From assembly GCA_018903185.1 (NCBI GenBank), contig JAHIQV010000373.1, positions 1 to 8,353 on the forward strand: a DNA stretch of 8,353 nt, given 5' to 3'. Below the pieces are notes generated by a model. It was not told the DNA's origin, made no database searches, and was given only the letters and a program-made list of their open reading frames with translations. Below, piece by piece: positions 1 to 6,326 of this stretch. Source of the stretch: Gammaproteobacteria bacterium (GTDB lineage Bacteria > Pseudomonadota > Gammaproteobacteria > Burkholderiales > Burkholderiaceae_C). The position numbers and the translations under genes are program-made. The stretch's first letter is position 1. Each line of letters begins with the position of its first letter.

Positions 1-958
1 GGCCGGGCAGGCGCTCGGCCGCGGCTGCTCTGGCGTGGGCGAGGTGCCAGTCGATGTGGCGTTGTGCGCTCGCCACCTGCTCCTGCACCAGCCGCGCAAG
101 ATCCGGCGCTGCGCCCGGTGGCGGTGTCTGCGCGGCGGCCTGCTGCAGGACCGCCAGCGGGGTCTTGAGGGCGTGGGCCAGGTTGCCCGCCTGGGTGCGC
201 GCGCGCGCCACCACCTCGGCGTTGCGGTCCAGCACGCCGTTGAAGTCGTCGATGAGGGGCTGCACCTCACTGGGAAAACGGCCCTGCAGCCGGGCGGAGC
301 GGCCTTCGCGCACCTGCACCAGGGCCTGCTGCAGGCCCCGCAGCGGCGACAGACCCACCGCGACCTGGGTCACCGCGGCCAAGGCCAGCAGCGCACCCAG
401 CACCAGCAGCGAAATGGAGAGCACACCGGTGAAGCGGTCCACCGCTTCCAGCGCCTGCCGGGTTTCGGCCGCCACGATCAGGCGCCAGCGCACGCCAGGC
501 TGTTCGCCCAGCGCCACGGTGCGTTCCAGCATCAGCACGGCCGCGCCCTGCGGACCACTGCCTTCGTGCACGTGCACGGTGCCGTTCGCCATCGCATCCG
601 CGCTCAGCGGCAGGGTGGTGTCCCAGAGCGAGCGCGAACGCAGCACGCCGCTGCGGATGGCGCCATCGCCGCCCACCTGGTCGAGCTGCCAGTACAGGCC
701 GGAATAGGGTGTCTGCCAGCGCGGGTCGGAGAGCTGTCGCGGATCGATCACGGGCTTCCCGCTGGCGTCCATTTCCAGTTGCGTGGTCAGCTGGTCGAGC
801 TGCAGGGTCAGCGCCGCTTCGAACTGGCGCATGACGTGTTCGCGAAACAGCCCGCTGAGCCAGACACCGGCCAGCAGCAGCGCCAGCGCGAGCGCGGCGA
901 GCGTGGCGGCCAGCAGGCGAAAACGCAGCGAGGAGGCCCAGCGGCCGAGCGTGATCAT
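1..958 (-). CDS. Sensor histidine kinase, PhoQ-like (C-terminus cut by window edge)
   Basis: Inner-membrane sensor kinase that should autophosphorylate on histidine and pass the phosphate to the response regulator encoded just upstream. The 319 visible residues read: first membrane helix about 13-38, periplasmic sensor region about 39-175, second membrane helix about 177-200, HAMP-like linker about 200-250, and the dimerisation/phosphoacceptor helix with NLAHALKTPL, in which His262 is the phosphoacceptor. The LKTPL form of this box recalls PhoQ. The ATP-binding catalytic domain lies beyond the left edge. The ATG at 958 is the first start after an in-frame TAA about 15 bases upstream; no good ribosome binding site precedes it. 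It follows the regulator stop by 60 bases, so co-transcription is likely. The signal sensed cannot be read from sequence. Confidence 0.93.
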   Translation of the reverse strand, partial: MITLGRWASSLRFRLLAATLAALALALLLAGVWLSGLFREHVMRQFEAALTLQLDQLTTQLEMDASGKPVIDPRQLSDPRWQTPYSGLYWQLDQVGGDGAIRSGVLRSRSLWDTTLPLSADAMANGTVHVHEGSGPQGAAVLMLERTVALGEQPGVRWRLIVAAETRQALEAVDRFTGVLSISLLVLGALLALAAVTQVAVGLSPLRGLQQALVQVREGRSARLQGRFPSEVQPLIDDFNGVLDRNAEVVARARTQAGNLAHALKTPLAVLQQAAAQTPPPGAAPDLARLVQEQVASAQRHIDWHLAHARAAAAERLPG

Positions 959-1018
959 GGGTTGCTGAGCTTAAGGCAACGCCGCAACCCCGGGCACCGT
1001 GTGCGGCATGGCGCCGGC

Positions 1019-1693
1019 TCAGCCCGTGCTGGCCTGCGGCTGCACCAATCGGTAGCCCAGGCCGCGCACGGTTTCGATCAGTTCGGGCGGCAGCTTCTTG
1101 CGCAGCCGGCCGACGAACACCTCGATGGTGTTGGAGTCGCGGTCGAAGTCCTGTGCGTAGATGTGTTCGGTGAGTTCGGTGCGCGAGACCACCGAGCCCG
1201 GGCGGTGCATGAGGTAGTCGAGCACCTTGTACTCGTGGCTGGTCAGGGCGACCGGCTGACCCGCGAGCGTGACGCGGCCGCTGCGCGTGTCCAGCGCCAG
1301 CGCGCCGCACTGCAGCACCGGCGAGGCCAGGCCGCTGGCGCGGCGGATCAGCGCGCGCAGGCGCGCCAGCAGTTCTTCGGTGTGGAAGGGTTTGGTCAGG
1401 TAGTCGTCGGCGCCGGCATCGATGCCCGCCACTTTCTCGCTCCAGTTGTCGCGTGCGGTCAGGATCAGCACCGGCAGGGTGCGGCCGGCATCGCGCCAGC
1501 GCTTGAGCACCGACAGCCCGTCGAGCACCGGCAGGCCGAGGTCGAGCACCACCGCGTCAAACGCCCCGGTATCGCCCAGATGGTGCGCGTCGCGGCCGTT
1601 GTGTGCCTCGTCCACCGCGTAACCGGCGGCTTCGAGCGCGCTGCGCAACTGGGCGCGCAGCGTGGGTTCGTCTTCGACCAGGAGGATGCGCAT
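1019..1693 (-). CDS. OmpR/PhoP-family response regulator
   Basis: Cytoplasmic DNA-binding response regulator of 224 residues, the normal length for the OmpR family. The receiver domain (1-115) has the acidic pocket Glu7-Asp8, phosphoacceptor Asp51 in VVLDLGLP, Thr79 and Lys101 in LTKPF. The winged-helix effector domain (about 125-220) ends with the usual GRLRKK and TVRGLGYRL signatures. The run from LTARDNW through GADDYLTKPFH to RRASGLAS is strikingly close to enterobacterial PhoP, closer than to QseB or PmrA by my recollection. The ATG at 1693 opens directly into MRILLVEDE, and GAAAGAG a few bases upstream can serve as ribosome binding site. It starts 10 bases after the PepSY gene stops and precedes the kinase gene. 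Its targets probably include the divergent cytochrome operon (inference). Confidence 0.96.
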   Translation of the reverse strand: MRILLVEDEPTLRAQLRSALEAAGYAVDEAHNGRDAHHLGDTGAFDAVVLDLGLPVLDGLSVLKRWRDAGRTLPVLILTARDNWSEKVAGIDAGADDYLTKPFHTEELLARLRALIRRASGLASPVLQCGALALDTRSGRVTLAGQPVALTSHEYKVLDYLMHRPGSVVSRTELTEHIYAQDFDRDSNTIEVFVGRLRKKLPPELIETVRGLGYRLVQPQASTG

Positions 1694-1703
1694 GCGGGCT
1701 CTT

Positions 1704-2081
1704 TCAGCGTCCAGTGTCTTTGCGGTTGCGGTGGTGATCGTCGCGGTTCTTGCGGCGCAACACCTCGCCGGTCTTTGCGTCCAGTTCGAGCTTGATCCGC
1801 TGACCGCCGGCCTGCAGCAGTTTGATCTCATAGAGCCAGCGGCCGTTGTCGTCCTCCAGCTCCACTTCCAGCACCTGGCCCGGGTGCTCCCGTTCCAGCC
1901 GCTCCAGCACCGATCGCAGCGGCAGCACCTGCCCGGCCTGCACGGCCTGCAGGGCGCGCACGTGGTCGTCGTCACGCGACCAGGCGGGGGTCGTGCCCGG
2001 TCCACCCAGCAGCAGCGCCATGGCCACCAGCAGGGTCCGCAGCGGCGCAGGGGCGTATCCGGGGCATGTCAGCACATTCAT
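1704..2081 (-). CDS. PepSY-domain periplasmic protein
   Basis: Small exported protein of 125 residues. An N-terminal hydrophobic stretch (about 14-27, after Arg15) looks like a signal peptide or anchor, with likely processing near residue 35. Residues 41-111 form one PepSY domain: an amphipathic helix with the VLERLEREHPG pattern, then strands containing WLYEIKLL and LDAKTGEVL. The tail is rich in His, Arg and Asp. PepSY domains are thought to bind or inhibit partner proteins in the periplasm. Lying first in a PepSY-regulator-kinase operon, this protein may modulate the sensor domain of the kinase (inference). The start is uncertain: ATG at 2081 gives the better signal peptide, while an in-frame ATG at 2102 has AAGGA placed too close to it. 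Confidence 0.85.
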   Translation of the reverse strand: MNVLTCPGYAPAPLRTLLVAMALLLGGPGTTPAWSRDDDHVRALQAVQAGQVLPLRSVLERLEREHPGQVLEVELEDDNGRWLYEIKLLQAGGQRIKLELDAKTGEVLRRKNRDDHHRNRKDTGR

Positions 2082-2202
2082 GGGGCCATTGTCGGGCGGC
2101 ATTCCTTAACGCCAGATGAACGGCCGCTTCAGCCGGCGTTCAAGCGGGGTTTCGCACACTGCATCCAGCCCCTCCCGTTCATCCTTCTTGAAAGGCACCA
2201 TC
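2082..2202. promoter_or_regulatory. Divergent promoter region between two-component operon and SHP operon
   Basis: This 121-base gap separates the PepSY gene (leftward) from the SHP cytochrome gene (rightward) and must hold both promoters. No convincing sigma70 -35/-10 pair was found in either direction, which fits activator-dependent expression. Four TTAA/TTCA-like hexamers occur exactly 11 bases apart at 2105 (CTTAAC), 2116 (ATGAAC), 2127 (CTTCAG) and 2138 (GTTCAA), the helical phasing expected of OmpR-family binding sites. An imperfect dyad, GAACG...CGTTC, overlaps it at 2118-2141. The ribosome binding site of the SHP gene, GAAAGG, lies at 2190-2195. Confidence 0.5.
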
Positions 2203-2622
2203 ATGTTGCTTGACCGTTCTTCCCGGGTGTCCGCCGGCCTGCTCGCCGCGGCACTGGCCAGCACCTTGTGGTCGGCCAGCGTCCACGCCGCCGACACCAC
2301 GCCCGCCGCACAGCTCCAGCACTGGAGCGCCCAGGCCGGCTCGCCCGGCAACGCCGCCAAAGGCCAGACCTTCTTCAACACGAAACACGGTGGCGAGTGG
2401 TCGTGTGCCTCGTGTCACGGCACACCGCCGACCACGCAAGGCAAACACGCCAACACCGGCAAGCTGATCGCGCCTTTGGCGCCGGCTTTCAACCCCAAGG
2501 CGTTCACCGACACGGCGAAAGTCGACAAGTGGTTCAAGCGCAACTGCAACGACGTGCTCAGCCGCGCATGCAGCGCGAACGAAAAGGCCGACGTGCTGGC
2601 CTACCTGAACAGCCTGAAGTGA
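2203..2622 (+). CDS. shp: SHP-type cytochrome c (sphaeroides heme protein, DUF1924)
   Basis: Periplasmic monoheme cytochrome c of 139 residues. A signal peptide ends near VHA-AD (cleavage about 29/30), leaving a mature protein of roughly 110 residues, the size of Rhodobacter sphaeroides SHP. Heme is attached at CASCH (68-72), with His72 as proximal ligand. The KRNCNDVLSRAC segment places Asn114 next to Cys115, with a second Cys eight residues on (Cys123). In SHP the sixth heme ligand is an Asn beside a disulfide cysteine, and that Asn swings away so the heme can bind oxygen or nitric oxide; Asn114 is the obvious counterpart. The chosen ATG has GAAAGG eight to nine bases upstream. The gene leads an operon with DHC and cytochrome b, its expected electron donors. 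The physiological substrate of this family is not settled. Confidence 0.9.
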   Translation: MLLDRSSRVSAGLLAAALASTLWSASVHAADTTPAAQLQHWSAQAGSPGNAAKGQTFFNTKHGGEWSCASCHGTPPTTQGKHANTGKLIAPLAPAFNPKAFTDTAKVDKWFKRNCNDVLSRACSANEKADVLAYLNSLK

Positions 2623-2648
2623 ACGACCTCGACATCCCGGAGCTCCCC

Positions 2649-3161
2649 ATGAACACCCCCTCCACCCGATCCCTGCTCGTGGCCCTCGGCCTGGGCGTCG
2701 CCGCACTGTCCGCCGCGCAGGCCGACAGCGGGCGCATGATGCCGCGCAACATGCCCCAGGCCTACATGGCCGAATGCGCGGCCTGCCACACCGCGTACGC
2801 GCCTGGCCTGCTGCCCGCCCGCTCGTGGCAGCGCATCATGGCCGGCCTGGACAAACACTACGGCACCGACGCTTCGCTGGATGACGCCACGGTCAAGCAG
2901 CTCAGCGCCTGGCTGCAGGCGAACGCGGGCACCTACAAGCGCGTGGTCGAGGAACCGCCTGAGGACCGCCTCACGCGCTCGGCCTGGTTCGAGCGCAAGC
3001 ACCGCGAGGTCCCCACCCCGGTCTGGAAACACGCCAGCGTCAAGAGCGCGGCCAACTGCGCGGCCTGCCACCCCGGTGCCGACCGTGGCGACTTCGATGA
3101 CGACAGCCTCCGGCTGCCGGCGGGCGTGAGCCTGGGCAAGCGCTGGTTCTGGAAAGACTGA
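2649..3161 (+). CDS. dhc: Diheme cytochrome c (DHC family)
   Basis: Exported diheme cytochrome c of 170 residues, presumed electron donor to SHP. The signal peptide spans about 1-25 (cleavage after AAQA). Two heme-attachment sites are identical, CAACH at 43-47 and at 137-141, one near each end of the mature protein. In the DHC family both hemes are bis-His ligated; candidate distal ligands include His70, His118 and His128, which I cannot assign. The start is supported by GGAG at 2639-2642, six bases before the ATG. It begins 26 bases after the SHP stop, and the cytochrome b gene follows after 16 bases, so all three are almost certainly one transcript. The protein ends in an aromatic/basic KRWFWKD tail. 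Confidence 0.92.
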   Translation: MNTPSTRSLLVALGLGVAALSAAQADSGRMMPRNMPQAYMAECAACHTAYAPGLLPARSWQRIMAGLDKHYGTDASLDDATVKQLSAWLQANAGTYKRVVEEPPEDRLTRSAWFERKHREVPTPVWKHASVKSAANCAACHPGADRGDFDDDSLRLPAGVSLGKRWFWKD

Positions 3162-3177
3162 GCCCGGGAGAACCACC

Positions 3178-3954
3178 ATGCAAGCCACCACCCCGATGCC
3201 CTCCCACGCAGCCGCCACTGCATCCCAGCCGCGACCGGCTAGCCGCCGCCGCGTCACCGATGCGCCCACGCGCATGTTTCACTGGCTGTTCGCCCTGTGT
3301 TTTCTGGGCGCCTACCTGACGGCCGATGGCGAGAGCTGGCGCATGCTGCACGTCACGCTCGGCTACTCCATGGCGGGTCTGCTGGGCTTTCGTGTGGTCT
3401 ATGGCCTGTGGGGCCCGCGCCAGGCGGGGCTGGGCCTGATGTGGCGCAAGCTGGGCAGCGCGCCGGCCTGGCTCCGGTCGCTGCGCGCCGCCAAATCGCT
3501 TTCCGTCGTCAACTGGCGCCAGGGGCAGAACCTGCTCATGGCGCTGGCGGTGGTGGCGCTGCTGGTGCTGGTGGTGCCGCTCACCTTGAGCGGCTACGCG
3601 ACCTTCAACGAATGGGGCGTGTTCCCCGGCGAAGACTGGCTGGGCGAAATGCACGAATTTCTGGGCGAAGCCTTTCTCTTTGTGGTGCTGGCCCATCTGG
3701 CCCTGATCCTGGGGCTGAGCCTGCTGCGCCGCAAGAACCTGGCATCGCCCATGCTGACCGGCAGCGTGGAAGGCCCGGGTCCGGGCCTGGTGCAGAAGAA
3801 CCGCACCTGGCTGGCCGCCCTGCTGCTGCTCGCGGTGCTGGCCTACGGCGCCTGGGAATGGCAGCAGTCGCCCAACGGGCTGGTGTCGGCCAAGGCCCTG
3901 AGCAGCCTCATGTCGGGCAACGGCGGCGGGCGCGATCACGGTGATGACGATTGA
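3178..3954 (+). CDS. Cytochrome b561-type membrane protein of SHP operon
   Basis: Inner-membrane diheme b-type cytochrome of 258 residues that should pass electrons from the quinone pool or another membrane donor to periplasmic DHC. Hydrophobic segments occur near 35-49, 58-78, 118-138, 160-183 and 211-227. Four membrane-located histidines, His35 (TRMFHW), His58 (MLHVTLGY), His159 (EMHEFLG) and His173 (LAHLAL), are positioned as the two heme-b ligand pairs typical of the b561 / Ni-Fe hydrogenase cytochrome b family. After a loop a fifth helix is followed by a short Gly/Asp-rich tail (SGNGGGRDHGDDD). GGGAG sits seven bases before the ATG. It is the third gene of the SHP-DHC-cytochrome b module. 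Confidence 0.92.
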   Translation: MQATTPMPSHAAATASQPRPASRRRVTDAPTRMFHWLFALCFLGAYLTADGESWRMLHVTLGYSMAGLLGFRVVYGLWGPRQAGLGLMWRKLGSAPAWLRSLRAAKSLSVVNWRQGQNLLMALAVVALLVLVVPLTLSGYATFNEWGVFPGEDWLGEMHEFLGEAFLFVVLAHLALILGLSLLRRKNLASPMLTGSVEGPGPGLVQKNRTWLAALLLLAVLAYGAWEWQQSPNGLVSAKALSSLMSGNGGGRDHGDDD

Positions 3955-4006
3955 CTGTCCTGAGCCCGGGTCTTATTTGACGAACTGAATTCTGAAAGCA
4001 ACCACC

Positions 4007-4171
4007 ATGAAGCAATATCTCTGCGTCGTCTGCGGATGGCTGTACGACGAAGCCGCTGGCTGGCCTGAAGAAGGCTTCCCGCCGGGCACACGCTGGGCCG
4101 ACGTGCCCGATGACTGGCGCTGCCCCGAATGCGGCGTGGGCAAGGCCGACTTCGTGCTGTGCGAGGTGTGA
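4007..4171 (+). CDS. Rubredoxin
   Basis: Small cytoplasmic iron-sulfur electron carrier of 54 residues, full rubredoxin length. The single iron would be held by Cys6 and Cys9 (CVVCG) and Cys39 and Cys42 (CPECG). The YD, GFPPGT and DDWRCPECG segments are family hallmarks, and the CGVGKADF ending matches the AlkG2-like aerobic rubredoxins. An extra Cys52 lies near the C-terminus. The gene starts 52 bases after the cytochrome b gene in the same direction with only a weak ribosome binding site (GAAAG), and no promoter or terminator was recognised between them, so read-through from the SHP operon is likely. Its partner enzyme is not in the window. Confidence 0.96.
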   Translation: MKQYLCVVCGWLYDEAAGWPEEGFPPGTRWADVPDDWRCPECGVGKADFVLCEV

Positions 4172-4193
4172 TCCCGACACGATCCTGAAGCGT

Positions 4194-5324
4194 TCACCAG
4201 CGCACCAGCAGCACCTCGCCCGCGTCGCTGGCCAGCATGGCCTGGCGGCCTGCGAATGGCACCACCGTGGGCCGCATGCGTTCCGGCATGACCAGCCGCT
4301 GCACTTCCTCACCGCTCTGGCGATCCAGCACGTGCAGCACCTGCTGCATGTCCAGCGCATACAGGTGCAGATCGTCGGTCACCAGCTCGGCCATCAGTGG
4401 TCCCCAGTTGGACCGGACTGAGCGGTAGTTGGTGGTGCGGTGGCGCCAGCGCACGTTGCCGTTCTGGATGTCGATGGCATAGACCCAACCCGTGGGTGAC
4501 CAGAGGTAGGCTGTGTTGCCCGCCACATGGTGCGAGTTGATGAAGTTGCCGGCGTTGAAGGTCCACAGCACGCGCCCGTCATGCACCGAGATGCCGTACA
4601 GCAGCTCCTTGTAGCTGCCCGCCACCAGCACCTCGCCACTGACGTGAAGCTGCCGCAGGTATTGCCATTCGTGGCTGCGGTCGAGTTGCCATTGGAGTTC
4701 GCCCTGGCCGGCGTCGAGCGCGTACAGCAGGCCGTTGCCCGGCGCGAACAGCAGGGTGTTCTGGCTGAGGGTGGGCGCATACGCCGTGAGCGTGTCGGGG
4801 GTGCCGGCGAAGCGCCAGCGCACGGTGCCGCTGGCGTTGTCCAGGCACAGCATGTCGTGACCATCACCCACGTAGGTGTGTTCGGGCGTGGCACAGGGAA
4901 CACCCAATTGCTCGCGCGCCGGGTAGATCCAGCGTCGATCGCCTCGCGCGAGATGCCAGGCGCCGATTTCGGCGAGACCGCCGCACAGGACCAGCTCGCC
5001 CGCCACACGCGGGCGGAAGACCGCTTCGCGCGACAAGCCGTGGGCGGCTTGCCAGATGGGCAGGGCTTGTCCCGGATCGATGCGGCCCAGCCCGTGGTTG
5101 CCCGCGAACAGCACATCGGATCCGTGTGCCGTCAACGGTGCAAGCAGGGCGTTGCCGCTGTCCCAGCGGCGTGCCACCTGCGGTCCGGCCACTTCGTCTG
5201 CCCACGCAACAGCGGGCAGCGCCAGGGCGGGCAGACCCGCTGCCAGTGCGCTGAGCAGGTGCCGCCGGGTGAGGAGCGGGTGGGTGGCAGTGCTCAATTG
5301 CAGTTGGCGCCTTGTTTGATCCAT
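4194..5324 (-). CDS. PQQ-type beta-propeller protein, Tat-exported (FoxY-like?)
   Basis: Exported beta-propeller of 376 residues. TRRHLL (19-24) followed by an Ala/Leu-rich stretch and AWA-DE (cleavage about 42/43) reads as a twin-arginine signal. The mature part carries about six repeats of the PQQ-propeller pattern: a strand, then YALD or YGIS, a G-x-L/V turn and a closing W, for example [27 protein letters not shown] and [12 protein letters not shown]. This is the PQQ-like repeat family; whether it binds PQQ or is only a scaffold cannot be read. The ATG at 5324 overlaps the end of the upstream cytochrome gene by 31 bases. A TTG at 5297, overlapping that stop as TTGA, would keep the whole Tat motif and is a real alternative. 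Tight coupling to the diheme cytochrome suggests a joint redox function. Confidence 0.85.
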   Translation of the reverse strand: MDQTRRQLQLSTATHPLLTRRHLLSALAAGLPALALPAVAWADEVAGPQVARRWDSGNALLAPLTAHGSDVLFAGNHGLGRIDPGQALPIWQAAHGLSREAVFRPRVAGELVLCGGLAEIGAWHLARGDRRWIYPAREQLGVPCATPEHTYVGDGHDMLCLDNASGTVRWRFAGTPDTLTAYAPTLSQNTLLFAPGNGLLYALDAGQGELQWQLDRSHEWQYLRQLHVSGEVLVAGSYKELLYGISVHDGRVLWTFNAGNFINSHHVAGNTAYLWSPTGWVYAIDIQNGNVRWRHRTTNYRSVRSNWGPLMAELVTDDLHLYALDMQQVLHVLDRQSGEEVQRLVMPERMRPTVVPFAGRQAMLASDAGEVLLVRW

Positions 5325-6184
5325 TGCATCAGGATCAGTGTGTTCGCGTGTTCGCGGTTTTCGGCCGGGCTGATGCCGGGGGGCATGCGGTCCTCCACCA
5401 GGTGTTGCCACAGCCCGCTGAGATCGGGCATGCCCGGAATCACCACCTTGGTGGCTTTGTCCACCCCTTTGGCCACGGAGTCGGCCCCCAGCATGACACC
5501 TTTGTAGGAAGTCAGGTCCAGTTCATGGAAGCTCGGTGGCTCCTGGTTCGACATGTGGCAAGCGGTACACGCCGGGCTGTTGGGCGCAAACGCGTTGGCC
5601 TTCTTGAACAGTGGCCCCACGTTCTTGCGGTAGTTTTCGTCGTCTTTTGCCCCGTCCACAATCCATTGCTTCACGGCCAGGTAGTTCGGCGTGTCATTCG
5701 GAATGTGAAACTTGGTGCCCAGCGGCATGCGGTTGTTGCGCAGCCGGCGGATCAGCGGGTCGCGCTTGGGGTCCTTGCCGGGCGTGAAGAGGGCCCGCTT
5801 GGGTTCTTCGGTGGAGCCCTCGCGCATGCCTTTGCAGGTGGACAGGTCCAGGCCGCGGTAGCTCCTGGTGGCATCCTGCGAAGAATGGCAGGTCACACAG
5901 GCGGCCCCTGGGCCGAATGCGTTGGGGGTGTGCATCAGCGTGTTGACGTACTGGTAGGTGATCGGGATGTTGCGCTTGATGATCAGTTCCTGGACGGCTT
6001 GCTCGTCCTCGTCGTCGGGCTGGATCTTGCCTTCCTTGACGTCATGGATCAGTTGCTCGGCCAGGGTTCGGGGTTTTTTCTGGTCAGCCTGTGCGCTGTC
6101 CGACCAGCCCAGCACCAGAACGGTGGCCAGACAGGTGGTCAGGAAGAAACGGAAATGAGGCCATATGGGCTGCAAGGTCTTCAT
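5294..6184 (-). CDS. Periplasmic diheme cytochrome c with two repeated domains (FoxE-like?)
   Basis: Exported diheme cytochrome c of 296 residues. The signal peptide is about 1-33 (ends SAQA-D). Residues 34-85 are a charged, DE-rich N-terminal segment. Two homologous heme domains follow: CVTCH at 96-100 with RMPLG at 152-156, and CTACH at 206-210 with RMPPG at 266-270. Each shows a matching order of motifs (NAF, CxxCH, LDL, KG, RMP, a QWI helix, GA), so Met153 and Met267 are the likely distal ligands. Cys117 and Cys295 are unpaired with heme motifs. GGAG seven bases before the ATG supports the start. Co-translation with a PQQ-type propeller recalls foxE-foxY of Fe(II)-oxidising Rhodobacter, but no sequence comparison was possible; the electron donor is unknown. 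Confidence 0.88.
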   Translation of the reverse strand: MKTLQPIWPHFRFFLTTCLATVLVLGWSDSAQADQKKPRTLAEQLIHDVKEGKIQPDDEDEQAVQELIIKRNIPITYQYVNTLMHTPNAFGPGAACVTCHSSQDATRSYRGLDLSTCKGMREGSTEEPKRALFTPGKDPKRDPLIRRLRNNRMPLGTKFHIPNDTPNYLAVKQWIVDGAKDDENYRKNVGPLFKKANAFAPNSPACTACHMSNQEPPSFHELDLTSYKGVMLGADSVAKGVDKATKVVIPGMPDLSGLWQHLVEDRMPPGISPAENREHANTLILMQWIKQGANCN

Positions 6185-6215
6185 GGTTGTCTCCAGGTGG
6201 GCATGAGACCTCAGC

Positions 6216-6229
6216 GTATGCTTACATAC
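6216..6229. promoter_or_regulatory. Short dyad, possible operator
   Basis: GTATG and CATAC form perfect 5-base arms around a CTTA spacer, 32 to 45 bases upstream of the diheme cytochrome start. The position suits a repressor or activator site near the transcription start, but short arms like these can occur by chance. Confidence 0.25.
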
Positions 6230-6283
6230 TGTTTCGAGAACCCGGGAATCCGATAACAGAAGTTTCCCTTGGTAACCTGGCTT

Positions 6284-6300
6284 TTTAAGTTTCACTTAAG
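6284..6300. promoter_or_regulatory. Candidate OmpR-family regulator box (TTTAAG-N5-CTTAAG)
   Basis: Two hexamers, TTTAAG (6284-6289) and CTTAAG (6295-6300), lie 11 bases apart. This matches the known PmrA/QseB-type half-site pattern YTTAAK-N5-YTTAAK and the general spacing of OmpR-family tandem sites. It lies about 100 bases upstream of the diheme cytochrome start and just upstream of the pgk promoter. Which regulator binds it, and which gene it serves, is inference. Confidence 0.45.
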
Positions 6301-6326
6301 AGGTGAGTGGCAGGGAAGGCGGAACG

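Noticed and set aside
1019..1693. Calling the regulator QseB or PmrA because of its link to SHP clusters and the TTAAG repeat
   Set aside because: The receiver sequence is closer to PhoP by recollection and the kinase has the PhoQ-like LKTPL box. Without an alignment no gene symbol is justified.
35..1795. Very long open frame on the plus strand across the two-component genes
   Set aside because: It runs antisense to the kinase and regulator, whose family motifs are unmistakable. The translation is rich in Arg, Gln, His and Gly, typical of a shadow frame in GC-rich DNA.
2116..2202. N-terminal extension of the SHP gene to an upstream ATG at 2116
   Set aside because: It would put 29 extra residues in front of a complete signal peptide, and the ATG at 2203 has a good ribosome binding site.
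3158..3970. CTGAGCCCGGG repeated at 3158-3168 and 3960-3970, at both ends of the cytochrome b gene
   Set aside because: Eleven GC-rich bases including the stop-codon region of one gene; no flanking similarity or inverted ends, so coincidence is enough.
3977..4006. TTGACG at 3977 as a -35 element for a separate rubredoxin promoter
   Set aside because: A -10 element at normal spacing would fall at the rubredoxin start codon and none is present.
6185..6295. N-terminal extension of the diheme cytochrome to an ATG at 6295
   Set aside because: The extension precedes a full signal peptide, overlaps the likely promoter region and ignores the well-placed GGAG before the ATG at 6184.
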